DNA from: an uncultured beta proteobacterium
GTDB taxonomy: Bacteria > Pseudomonadota > Gammaproteobacteria > Burkholderiales > Burkholderiaceae
DNA: 24,901 bases
NCBI GenBank assembly: GCA_903845455.1
Contig: CAIMXN010000003.1
Location: 1 to 24,901, forward strand
Direction: 5' to 3'
In this document: positions 16,123 through 22,754 of the stretch, piece after piece
Position numbering within the stretch: position 1 is the stretch's first letter
How the letters are laid out: the number at the start of each line of letters is the position of its first letter
The notes under the pieces: model-generated
What the model was told of the DNA's origin: nothing
Seen by the model: the letters and a program-made list of their open reading frames with translations, nothing else
Databases searched by the model: none
Made by a program: the position numbers and the translations under genes

Positions 16123-18027
16123 ATGACTGCAGCTAGCAAAGAAACCTTGGGCTTTCAGGCCGAAGTAAAACAACTCTTACAACTCATGATTCATTCCTTG
16201 TACTCCAATAAGGAAATCTTTTTACGTGAGCTCATATCCAACGCATCTGATGCATCCGACAAACTGCGTTTTGAGGGTATTGCCAATCCCGCTTGGTATG
16301 GTGATGATCCCGATCTCAAAATAAAAGTGAGCTTTGATAAGGCTGCTAGAACGATCACTATTTCAGACAATGGCATCGGCATGAGTCGCAATGAGGTTAT
16401 TTCTAACTTAGGCACCATCGCTCGTTCTGGTACAAAAGAATTTTTTACCAAGTTATCGGGCGATCAGCAAAAAGATGCTGCCCTCATTGGTCAGTTTGGC
16501 GTGGGTTTTTACTCTGCATTTATTGTTGCCGATCGTATTACTGTTGACACTCGTCGCGCAGGCTTGCCAGCGAAAGATGGCGTACGTTGGGAGTCTGATG
16601 GTTCGGGTGAATTTACTGTTGAGTCGATTGATCGTCCACAGCGTGGGACTTCCATCACCATGCATCTGCGTGAAGGCGAAGATGATTTCTTAGCTAGCTA
16701 TAAGTTGAAATCCATCATCCGCAAATACTCTGATCATATTTCGTTGCCAATTCAGATGAATAAAGAAGAATGGGATGAAGAGAAAAAAGAGCAAGTCCTG
16801 AAGGATGAGCTAGAAAGTATTAATCAGTCGAGTGCATTATGGGCAAGGACTAAATCTGAAATTACTCAAGAGCAGTATGACGAGTTTTATAAGCACCTCT
16901 CACATGATTACGAAAACCCACTGTGCTATTCATTAAATCGGGTTGAGGGGCGTAGTGAATTTACGCAACTTCTTTATGTGCCAGCAAGGGCACCTTTTGA
17001 TTTGTGGGATCGTAATAAGCGTGGCGGCATTAAGTTATATGTAAAACGTATATTCATCATGGAGGATGCAGAGCAATTGATGCCGATGTATCTTCGCTTT
17101 GTAACCGGTGTGATTGATTCTCTAGACTTGCCTTTAAATGTTTCCCGTGAAATCCTGCAAGAGTCGCGTGACGTCAAAGTGATTCGTGAAAGTTCAACCA
17201 AGCGTGTTTTAAGCATGCTTGAAGAATTGGCTAATAGCGATGATGAAGCAAAAAAAGAAAAGTACCGCACCTTCTGGAGTCAATTTGGACAGGTGCTCAA
17301 AGAAGGTATTGGTGAAGATCAAACCAATCAAGAACGTATTCTTAAGCTATTGCGTTTTACCAGTACAGCGACAGATTCTATAGAGCAAACTGTTTCATTA
17401 GCCGAGTATGTTGCGCGCATGAAAACAGAACAAGACAAGATTTATTACGTCACTGGTGAAACTTTTAATGCTGCTAAGAACAGCCCGCATCTAGAAATTT
17501 TCCGCAAGAAGGGTGTAGAAGTGCTATTACTCTCTGATCGTGTTGATGAGTGGATGCTTTCTTTCTTCACAGAGTTTGATGGTAAGCCATTAGCTTCCGT
17601 CGCTAAGGGTGGCCTTGATCTTGGTGCTTTAGGTGATGAAAAAGAAAAGAAAGAGCACGAAGAGACTGAAAAAGGGTTTAAGGATTTATTAGAAAAAATG
17701 AAAGTCGTACTTGCAGATAAGGCGAAGGATGTGCGTGTTACTTTCCGCTTGACCGATTCTCCTGCCTGTTTGGTGGCAGATGAGAACGAACTTTCAGGGA
17801 ACTTATTACGTATGCTCAAGGCGGCTGGCCAAGAGGCGCCAGACATGAAGCCTATCTTAGAGGTGAATCCTGAACATCCACTGCTACTAAAGCTGAAGTA
17901 CGACGATAAGCAATTTGATGAGTGGACGAATGTCCTATTCGATCAGGCGCTCTTGGCTGAAGGTGGTCAATTAAATGACCCTGCCGGATTTGTGAAGCGT
18001 ATTAACCAGTTGTTACTCAATCAATAA
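16123..18027 (+). CDS. htpG: Molecular chaperone HtpG (bacterial Hsp90)
   Basis: ATP-dependent dimeric chaperone of the cytosol. The 634-residue protein shows the GHKL ATPase motifs in order: REFLRELISNASDASDKLRF-type helix with the catalytic Glu (LRELISNASDASDKL), DNGIGM, and GQFGVGFYSAF with the ATP lid. The middle-domain segment is NVSREILQESRDVKVI, and the C-terminal dimerisation domain ends in LNQ without the eukaryotic MEEVD tail, as expected for bacteria. A charged stretch EKEKKEHEETEKGFKDLLEK links the middle and C-terminal domains. The ribosome site GAGG lies eight bases before ATG. The gene is driven by the sigma-32 promoter at 16048-16078. The OsmC-family gene follows after eight bases and is probably co-transcribed, which would place it in the heat-shock regulon. 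Confidence 0.98.
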   Translation: MTAASKETLGFQAEVKQLLQLMIHSLYSNKEIFLRELISNASDASDKLRFEGIANPAWYGDDPDLKIKVSFDKAARTITISDNGIGMSRNEVISNLGTIARSGTKEFFTKLSGDQQKDAALIGQFGVGFYSAFIVADRITVDTRRAGLPAKDGVRWESDGSGEFTVESIDRPQRGTSITMHLREGEDDFLASYKLKSIIRKYSDHISLPIQMNKEEWDEEKKEQVLKDELESINQSSALWARTKSEITQEQYDEFYKHLSHDYENPLCYSLNRVEGRSEFTQLLYVPARAPFDLWDRNKRGGIKLYVKRIFIMEDAEQLMPMYLRFVTGVIDSLDLPLNVSREILQESRDVKVIRESSTKRVLSMLEELANSDDEAKKEKYRTFWSQFGQVLKEGIGEDQTNQERILKLLRFTSTATDSIEQTVSLAEYVARMKTEQDKIYYVTGETFNAAKNSPHLEIFRKKGVEVLLLSDRVDEWMLSFFTEFDGKPLASVAKGGLDLGALGDEKEKKEHEETEKGFKDLLEKMKVVLADKAKDVRVTFRLTDSPACLVADENELSGNLLRMLKAAGQEAPDMKPILEVNPEHPLLLKLKYDDKQFDEWTNVLFDQALLAEGGQLNDPAGFVKRINQLLLNQ

Positions 18028-18035
18028 AGGTCATC

Positions 18036-18425
18036 ATGAGAAAAGTTCAGTCCCAGTTCGGTATTGGCGCCTTGCAGCAAAAATTAGTGGTCGGTGATTT
18101 GCATTTTTTAGCTGATGCTGAGGTCGCACGTGGAGGTGATGGTACGGGTCCTTCACCTCATCTATATCTTGCCGCTGCCTTAGCGAGTTGTACTAGTATG
18201 ACTTTGAAAATGTACTCAGAGCGTAAATCTTGGAAATTAGAAAATGCAATTGTGACCGTCGAAATTGTCCGCACTGATGATGTGGAGATATTTGTGCGAG
18301 AGATCGAACTCATTGGCGATTTAGATGCTGAGCACAAAGAACGTTTATTGGATATCGCTACCAAATGCCCTGTTCATAGAGCATTAGCTGGGGATATTCA
18401 AATAAAAACCCAGCTTGTAAGTTAA
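18036..18425 (+). CDS. OsmC/Ohr-family protein
   Basis: Small 129-residue protein of the OsmC fold, related to thiol-dependent organic hydroperoxide reductases. Both redox cysteines are present: Cys52 in LAAALASCTSMTLKMY and Cys111 in ATKCPVHRAL. The glycine-rich loop GGDGTGPSPHLYL precedes the first cysteine. It belongs to the YhfA/general OsmC branch more than to Ohr, judged by CPVHRAL; substrate unknown. It starts eight bases after htpG with an AAGG ribosome site, so it is probably in the same heat-shock transcript. Its stop codon lies inside the loop of the hairpin at 18409-18436. Confidence 0.9.
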   Translation: MRKVQSQFGIGALQQKLVVGDLHFLADAEVARGGDGTGPSPHLYLAAALASCTSMTLKMYSERKSWKLENAIVTVEIVRTDDVEIFVREIELIGDLDAEHKERLLDIATKCPVHRALAGDIQIKTQLVS

Positions 18426-18436
18426 TACAAGCTGGG
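18401..18436 (-). terminator. Rho-independent terminator for the minus-strand lipoprotein gene, overlapping the osmC-like 3' end
   Basis: CCCAGCTTGTA (18409-18419) and TACAAGCTGGG (18426-18436) form a perfect 11-bp stem with a six-base loop. On the minus strand it is followed directly by TTTTTATT (18408-18401), the classical intrinsic terminator layout for transcripts from 18764. On the plus strand the bases after the stem are not T rich, but the same stem may also stop htpG-osmC transcription or protect its 3' end. Confidence 0.8.
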
Positions 18437-18473
18437 CGCAGTATTACGATGCTACTAAATCAGAAGGCTAGGG

Positions 18474-18764
18474 CTATTGGTTAGGAGCTTGATTCTTCTG
18501 ATTGGTTTTTCCAGCGTTATAGCCAGAGTTGTATTCGGAAGCCTGTTCCTTTTTGTAAGCATCATAGACATAGCCAGATGCTGCGCCTACTGCTGCGCCA
18601 CCCACAGCGCCCCAAATAGGATTGCCGTGAAAAATAGCTGTGCCAACTGCGCCGGCTGCTGCACCGATTGATGCGCCAGATAAGGTGCGTTGTTCTGTGT
18701 TGCTCATATTAGAGCAACCGACAATAGCCAGGGTTGCTGCTGTAATAGCGATAATTTTTTTCAT
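18474..18764 (-). CDS. Glycine-zipper lipoprotein
   Basis: Predicted 96-residue outer-membrane or periplasm-facing lipoprotein. It has a short basic start (MKKII), a hydrophobic core and a lipobox IVGC with the acylated Cys17. A glycine zipper follows: GASIGAAAGAVGTAIF and IWGAVGGAAVGAASGYVYDAY, two small-residue helices that can pack as a membrane hairpin. The C-terminal tail is hydrophilic and Asn/Gln rich. It resembles the YMGG/SlyB-type glycine-zipper proteins; the precise function is unknown. An AAGGA ribosome site lies ten bases upstream. Its transcript ends at the terminator at 18401-18436. The Tai-like gene sits 37 bases upstream on the same strand. Being a triacylated lipoprotein, it would be a substrate of Lnt encoded in this window. 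Confidence 0.85.
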   Translation of the reverse strand: MKKIIAITAATLAIVGCSNMSNTEQRTLSGASIGAAAGAVGTAIFHGNPIWGAVGGAAVGAASGYVYDAYKKEQASEYNSGYNAGKTNQKNQAPNQ

Positions 18765-18801
18765 ATCAACTGATCCTTATATAAATGTATGTTGTATTGG
18801 C

Positions 18802-19164
18802 TTATTTTCTGACACAAGGAAAGCGCATAGCTAGGTAGCCTAAAACAGTTCCAGAAGCTGGCTTGTCAGCAGTTTGTGGATTGGCTTGAGCGAACTTAAC
18901 GAAGTCGCCAATAATTTCATCGCGGGGTGGAGCAGGTTGCTTGACACAGATAAAGGGTTTTGCACGCTGTGGCTGGCGTGTCGCTAAATAGGTGTCATAA
19001 ATTGCGGTTGTATAGCCAATACAGAAACTGCGAGATTCTGGGCTTGCAGGGAGCTTGCATACACTCACGAGTTCTTGGGTGCTGAGCACTTGAACCTTTT
19101 CTTGAGCGTAGACTAGGCCTGAAAATGCGCTGATTGCGATTAAAACAGCTAGGACTTTCTTCAT
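18802..19164 (-). CDS. Exported Rap1a/Tai-family-like protein
   Basis: Predicted periplasmic protein of 120 residues. MKKVLAVLIAISAFSGLVYA is a clear Sec signal peptide with cleavage after Ala20. The mature part has four cysteines at 36, 48, 73 and 117, in the arrangement VCK...FCIGY...FICVKQP...RFPC. With FVKFAQANPQTADKPASGTVLGYLAMRFPC this resembles the Rap1a/Tai4 fold, first known as periplasmic immunity proteins against type VI secretion amidases. No type VI or toxin gene is nearby, so an immunity role is unlikely here; many such orphans occur in proteobacteria (general knowledge). I chose ATG 19164 because AGGGAG lies five bases upstream; an in-frame extension to 19197 would bury the signal peptide. 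Confidence 0.8.
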   Translation of the reverse strand: MKKVLAVLIAISAFSGLVYAQEKVQVLSTQELVSVCKLPASPESRSFCIGYTTAIYDTYLATRQPQRAKPFICVKQPAPPRDEIIGDFVKFAQANPQTADKPASGTVLGYLAMRFPCVRK

Positions 19165-19220
19165 AATTTCTCCCTGGGGTGTGTATAAAATCATCATAAA
19201 CCATAAATAGCATGATTTTT

Positions 19221-19245
19221 TGCACTAAATAAGTGCAAGCTGCAC
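19221..19245. promoter_or_regulatory. GTGCA/TGCAC cluster, NtrC-like operator candidate
   Basis: TGCACTAAATAAGTGCA (19221-19237) is a six-bp-arm palindrome with a five-base centre, close to the enterobacterial NtrC consensus TGCACYA-N3-TRGTGCA; only one defined base differs. A third half-site, TGCAC, follows at 19241-19245. The cluster lies 58-82 bases upstream of the ammonium transporter start and also upstream of the divergent Tai-like gene. I could not find a sigma-54 GG/GC promoter downstream, so NtrC activation is a hypothesis. Confidence 0.45.
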
Positions 19246-19302
19246 CTAAATAGGATTTATTTCTCCCCATAATGATGCAAAAAACAAAGAGGGGAAACTT
19301 CA

Positions 19303-20505
19303 ATGGAAACTTTGAAATCAGGTAGTGATGCTTTATTTATTTTGCTTGGCGCTATTATGGTTTTGGCGATGCATGCAGGCTTTGCCTTTTTGGAATTGGG
19401 AACAGTTCGCAAAAAGAATCAAGTGAATGCCCTAGTAAAAATCTTGGTAGATTTTGCGGTTTCAACGATCGCTTACTTTTTTATCGGGTACAGCATTGCT
19501 TATGGCGTGAATTTCTTTTCAGGAGCTGAAGTCTTAGCCCAAAAGAATGGTTATGAGCTGGTGAAGTTTTTCTTCTTACTTACTTTTGCCGCTGCTATTC
19601 CTGCAATTGTTTCAGGTGGTATCGCAGAGCGGGCAAGGTTCAACCCACAACTGATTGCGACTTTTATATTAGTCGGTTTTGTTTACCCCTTCTTTGAGGG
19701 CATTGCCTGGAATCAACATTACGGCATTCAGGCATGGATCAAAGCATTGACCGGTGAAGAGTTCCATGACTTTGCGGGTTCGGTAGTCGTTCATGCATTG
19801 GGTGGTTGGATTGCCTTACCAGCGGTTCTCTTGCTCGGCGCCCGTCGTGGCCGCTATAACAAGGATGGCAATGTCTCTGCGCATCCACCTTCAAGTATTC
19901 CTTTCTTGGCCTTGGGCGCATGGATCTTGGCGGTAGGTTGGTTTGGTTTTAATGTGATGAGTGCGCAGACGATCGATAAGATCAGTGGGCTCGTAGCCTT
20001 AAATTCACTGATGGCGATGGTTGGCGGAACATTGGCGGCTTGGGTGGTAGGGCGTAATGACCCAGGTTTTACTTATAACGGCCCTCTAGCTGGCTTGGTT
20101 GCTGTGTGTGCGGGCTCTGATTTGATGCACCCACTTGGCGCATTGATTGTTGGCCTAGTTGCAGGTGGTTTATTTGTGTCTATGTTTACCTTGGTACAAA
20201 ACCGCTGGAAGATTGATGATGTATTGGGTGTTTGGCCTTTGCATGGGTTATGCGGTCTTTGGGGTGGATTAGCCGCTGGCATCTTTGGTGCAAAAGCATT
20301 TGGTGGTCTCGGCGGCATCACCTTTACTGGACAACTGATTGGTAGTTTATTAGGGGTTGGTATCGCCTTAATCGGCGGTTTCGCGGTCTATGGCGCATTA
20401 AAGGTGACATTAGGAATACGGATGTCTCACGAAGAAGAGTACGAAGGCGCAGATTTAAGTGTGCATCGCATTTCCTCTTCACCAGATCGCGAATCAAACT
20501 GGTGA
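19303..20505 (+). CDS. amtB: Ammonium transporter (Amt family)
   Basis: Trimeric inner-membrane ammonium channel of 400 residues with about eleven membrane helices. The substrate-site residues are visible: Asp156 in HDFAGSVVVH, and the twin pore histidines His164 (VVVHALGGW) and His314 (WPLHGLCGLWGG). AERARF and the cytosolic tail GIRMSHEEEYEGADLSVH, the region that contacts GlnK-type PII proteins, are conserved. There is no N-terminal signal peptide; the protein starts directly in helix 1 (LFILLGAIMVLAMHAGFAFLE). The ribosome site GAGGGG lies eight bases before ATG. No glnK gene is adjacent, unlike the common glnK-amtB pair. The upstream GTGCA cluster may link it to nitrogen control. The hairpin at 20516-20550 begins ten bases after its stop. 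Confidence 0.95.
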   Translation: METLKSGSDALFILLGAIMVLAMHAGFAFLELGTVRKKNQVNALVKILVDFAVSTIAYFFIGYSIAYGVNFFSGAEVLAQKNGYELVKFFFLLTFAAAIPAIVSGGIAERARFNPQLIATFILVGFVYPFFEGIAWNQHYGIQAWIKALTGEEFHDFAGSVVVHALGGWIALPAVLLLGARRGRYNKDGNVSAHPPSSIPFLALGAWILAVGWFGFNVMSAQTIDKISGLVALNSLMAMVGGTLAAWVVGRNDPGFTYNGPLAGLVAVCAGSDLMHPLGALIVGLVAGGLFVSMFTLVQNRWKIDDVLGVWPLHGLCGLWGGLAAGIFGAKAFGGLGGITFTGQLIGSLLGVGIALIGGFAVYGALKVTLGIRMSHEEEYEGADLSVHRISSSPDRESNW

Positions 20506-20515
20506 TTAATCGTCG

Positions 20516-20550
20516 GCCATAACTTATTCCTACCTATAATAAGTTATGGC
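20516..20550. repeat. Perfect 13-bp inverted repeat spanning the carbonic anhydrase start codon
   Basis: GCCATAACTTATT (20516-20528) and AATAAGTTATGGC (20538-20550) are perfect reverse complements around a nine-base loop. The right arm contains the ATG of the downstream gene (20546-20548). In a read-through transcript from amtB the start codon would be locked in a hairpin. A transcript starting inside the right arm would escape it. It could also act as a weak amtB terminator. Confidence 0.8.
20535..20540 (+). promoter_or_regulatory. Consensus -10 box, candidate leaderless promoter of the carbonic anhydrase gene
   Basis: TATAAT is an exact sigma-70 -10 hexamer placed so that transcription would begin about six bases on, at or next to the A of the start codon (20546). 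With no Shine-Dalgarno sequence upstream, this fits a leaderless mRNA. No good -35 is visible (around 20512-20517), which weakens the call. Confidence 0.45.
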
Positions 20551-21070
20551 TATATTTGAACTAGATGGAATGGCCCCTCAGATAGATGAGGGTGCTTGGG
20601 TTGCTGACAGTGCGGAAGTCATCGGCAAAGTACACCTGCATAAGAATGCAAGTGTGTGGCCTAACGTAATAGTGCGAGGCGATAACGACCTGATTCAAAT
20701 CGGTGAGGATAGTAATGTGCAGGATGCATCCGTGCTTCATACGGATCCAGGCTTTGAATTGATTATTGGCAAGCGCGTCACGGTTGGTCATAAAGTGATG
20801 TTGCACGGTTGTCATATTGGCGATGGCAGTTTGATTGGTATCGGCGCTGTGATTTTAAATGGCGCAAAAATTGGCAAAAATTGTCTAGTTGGAGCGGGCG
20901 CGCTAGTGACTGAGGGCAAAGAATTTCCTGATGGCTCAATGATCATCGGATCACCAGCAAAAGTAGTGAAGACCCTAGAGCCAGAGCAAATGCAAAAGAT
21001 TGAGGATATTTCTGGCCGCTACGTCAAAAATGCACAGCGTTACATCAAGACACTTAAAAGAATTTCATAA
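20546..21070 (+). CDS. Gamma-type carbonic anhydrase-like hexapeptide-repeat protein
   Basis: Trimeric left-handed beta-helix protein of 174 residues, homologous to the gamma-carbonic anhydrase/YrdA/CaiE family, cytosolic. The start MAIFELDGMAPQIDEGAWVADSAEVIG matches the family. Three metal-ligand histidines are present: His65 (VLHTDPG), His82 and His87 (VGHKVMLHGC), as are RGD (44-46) and Gln59-Asp60. Hexapeptide repeats (IGDGSLIGIGAVILNGAKIG) are followed by a C-terminal helix. The acidic loop that carries the proton-shuttle Glu in the archaeal Cam enzyme is not evident, as in most bacterial homologues, so carbonic anhydrase activity is uncertain. There is no ribosome-binding site and the start codon lies in an inverted repeat. 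The next gene starts three bases after the stop. Confidence 0.92.
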   Translation: MAIFELDGMAPQIDEGAWVADSAEVIGKVHLHKNASVWPNVIVRGDNDLIQIGEDSNVQDASVLHTDPGFELIIGKRVTVGHKVMLHGCHIGDGSLIGIGAVILNGAKIGKNCLVGAGALVTEGKEFPDGSMIIGSPAKVVKTLEPEQMQKIEDISGRYVKNAQRYIKTLKRIS

Positions 21071-21073
21071 AAA

Positions 21074-22003
21074 TTGCTCTACGTCTTTAATGTAGTTCTG
21101 CCAGTCTTTATCCTCATTCTGATTGGATATGTCTGTGGCAGATCTGGTAAGTTAGGACAAAATGCCTCCACAGAGCTCAATCGTTTTGTGGTTTGGCTTG
21201 CCCTCCCAGCACAATTATTTAACTTTGCCGCCAACAGCACATGGCACTCCCTTTGGCAGCCAGGATTTATCTTGGCATTTGGCATCAGTTGCTTGCTGGT
21301 TTACTTCATCACATTTTTTATCAGCTGGTATCGCACGCCAGATTTAGCGATAGCCAGCTTTGCGGGCTTAAGTGCATCCTATTCAAATACCGGTTACATG
21401 GGTATCCCGCTTTGTATCTTGGCCTTGGGTCAGGATGGGTTTGCTCCTGCGTTGATCTCCACATTCATTGTATTTGGCATGTTTGCTTTGGCAACAGTCT
21501 TTATAGAAATCGGTACGCTCGCACATAAAAAATCTCATGAGATTGCATGGAGTGTCATTAAATCTCTTTGCTCTAATCCTTTACTGGTCGCCCCAGTAGC
21601 GGGCTTGCTTTGGTCCTCAAGCAATTTGCCAATATATGACCCACTGCAACAAACAATTTCATTTTTAGCGGCTGCAGCTAGCCCCTGCGCACTAGTATCA
21701 ATTGGTTTATTTTTGATTCAGAAGCGCAAGAGTGAGCGATACGATGCTTGGGGCTTAAGTTTTGCAAAACTGATCATCCAGCCTGTGATAGCTTGGGTCA
21801 TTGCAGGACCCATCTTGGACTTACCAACACTATGGGTGAATGCAGCTGTGATTCTAAGTGCGCTACCAACAGGCACTGGCCCTTTTATGTTGGCGCAGTA
21901 TTACAACGCTGATGGCCGCACCATCTCTCGTGTGGTTTTGCTAACCACAGTAGGCTCGCTACTGACGCTTTCACTCTTTCTTTGGTGGAATAGTCGGGTT
22001 TAA
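21074..22003 (+). CDS. AEC-family permease (auxin efflux carrier superfamily)
   Basis: Inner-membrane transporter of 309 residues with about ten hydrophobic helices in two inverted halves. Family features are the start FNVVLPVFILILIGYVCG, ELNRFVVWLALPAQLF, the central crossover SASYSNTGYMGIPL, and the end ALPTGTGPFMLAQYYN. Bacterial members include malonate and other organic-acid permeases; the substrate cannot be assigned here. The start is TTG at 21074, three bases after the carbonic anhydrase stop; there is no alternative ATG before the first helix. Its 3' end overlaps the convergent GST gene by 33 bases. Linkage to a carbonic anhydrase-like protein might suggest a carboxylate substrate, but this is a guess. 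Confidence 0.88.
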   Translation: MLYVFNVVLPVFILILIGYVCGRSGKLGQNASTELNRFVVWLALPAQLFNFAANSTWHSLWQPGFILAFGISCLLVYFITFFISWYRTPDLAIASFAGLSASYSNTGYMGIPLCILALGQDGFAPALISTFIVFGMFALATVFIEIGTLAHKKSHEIAWSVIKSLCSNPLLVAPVAGLLWSSSNLPIYDPLQQTISFLAAAASPCALVSIGLFLIQKRKSERYDAWGLSFAKLIIQPVIAWVIAGPILDLPTLWVNAAVILSALPTGTGPFMLAQYYNADGRTISRVVLLTTVGSLLTLSLFLWWNSRV

Positions 22004-22654
22004 TCCTTCGGCATCTGTTTGTTTTTCCCAAGACGCATTTATGAAGGCGGGTAGCTGCATGCATTCAGTAAATATTTGCATGAGCACTGGATAGGGTTGC
22101 ATATCTAATTGTGAACTCATTGCATTAAATAGTTGAGGTACTAAACAAATATCAATTAGGCCAGGATAATTACCATAAGCAAAGCGGCCCACCTTTGGAT
22201 CATCTGCGAGTTGTTTTTCTAAACTTTGTAGACCAAGGGTGATCCAATGTTGATACCATGCGTCTTTATCTTCGGCACTGACGCCAAGCTTTTTCACAAG
22301 ATAACGCAATACTCTTAAGTTATTTATGGGGTGAATATCCATGGCGATATCCATTGCAAGAGAGCGTACCCATGCACGATCAAGCGAATTGCTTGGCAAT
22401 AACGGCGGCTGAGGATACATTTCTTCGAGGTATTCGATGATGGCTAAGGATTGATGAAGACTCTGTTGGCCATCTTCATAGACCGGCACTAATTGATTGG
22501 GGTTTTTATTTAGGTACTCTGCATGGAACTGTTCCCCACCATTTTTATTTAGATGAATGGGAATAACTTCGTAAGGGAGATTTTTAAGGTTTAAAGCAAT
22601 ACGCACACGAAATGCCGCAGAACTGCGCCAAAAGCTGTAGAGCTTGGTTTGCAT
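21971..22654 (-). CDS. maiA: Maleylacetoacetate isomerase (zeta-class glutathione S-transferase)
   Basis: Glutathione-dependent cis-trans isomerase acting on maleylacetoacetate or maleylpyruvate in tyrosine or gentisate breakdown. The 227-residue protein has the GST thioredoxin-fold N domain with the zeta-type motif SFWRSSAAFRVRIALNLK, the cis-proline element NQLVPVYEDG, and QSLAIIEYLEE. The helical C domain carries MDIAMDIHPINNLRVLRYL and GNYPGLIDICLVPQLFNA. The plant and animal SSCSWR motif is SSAAFR here, so the cysteine is absent; I believe bacterial members often lack it. The ribosome site AAGGA lies seven bases upstream of ATG. No fumarylacetoacetase or dioxygenase gene is in the window, so its pathway partner is elsewhere or it has another role. 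Confidence 0.88.
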   Translation of the reverse strand: MQTKLYSFWRSSAAFRVRIALNLKNLPYEVIPIHLNKNGGEQFHAEYLNKNPNQLVPVYEDGQQSLHQSLAIIEYLEEMYPQPPLLPSNSLDRAWVRSLAMDIAMDIHPINNLRVLRYLVKKLGVSAEDKDAWYQHWITLGLQSLEKQLADDPKVGRFAYGNYPGLIDICLVPQLFNAMSSQLDMQPYPVLMQIFTECMQLPAFINASWEKQTDAEGLNPTIPPKKE

Positions 22655-22754
22655 AGAAATTCCTTATTTAGTTCACAACAGTATATTGATCCATCAAGCT
22701 TTTGCTAGTCATAGTAATCGGAGGGCTAATCAAAGTGCATTAGACTGTTTCTAT

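Noticed and set aside
17445..17846. 133-residue open frame antisense to htpG
   Set aside because: Ser-rich composition typical of the reverse frame of a Lys/Glu-rich gene; no start signal or family resemblance; htpG is intact.
19165..19197. N-terminal extension of the Tai-like protein
   Set aside because: It would put eleven residues before a clear signal peptide, and the AGGGAG ribosome site points to ATG 19164.
19252..19278. Sigma-54 promoter before amtB, to go with the NtrC-like site
   Set aside because: GG and GC dinucleotides are spaced far more than the required ten bases and no TGGCAC-like element is present.
21971..22654. Inactive GST because the SSCSWR cysteine is missing
   Set aside because: The serine pair and RVRIAL are kept and the SSAA form is, to my knowledge, usual in bacterial maleylacetoacetate isomerases.
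22644..22754. N-terminal extension of the TRIC channel to 22644
   Set aside because: The extra 37 residues are polar, unlike the family, and would overlap the divergent maiA start; ATG 22755 fits the first membrane helix.
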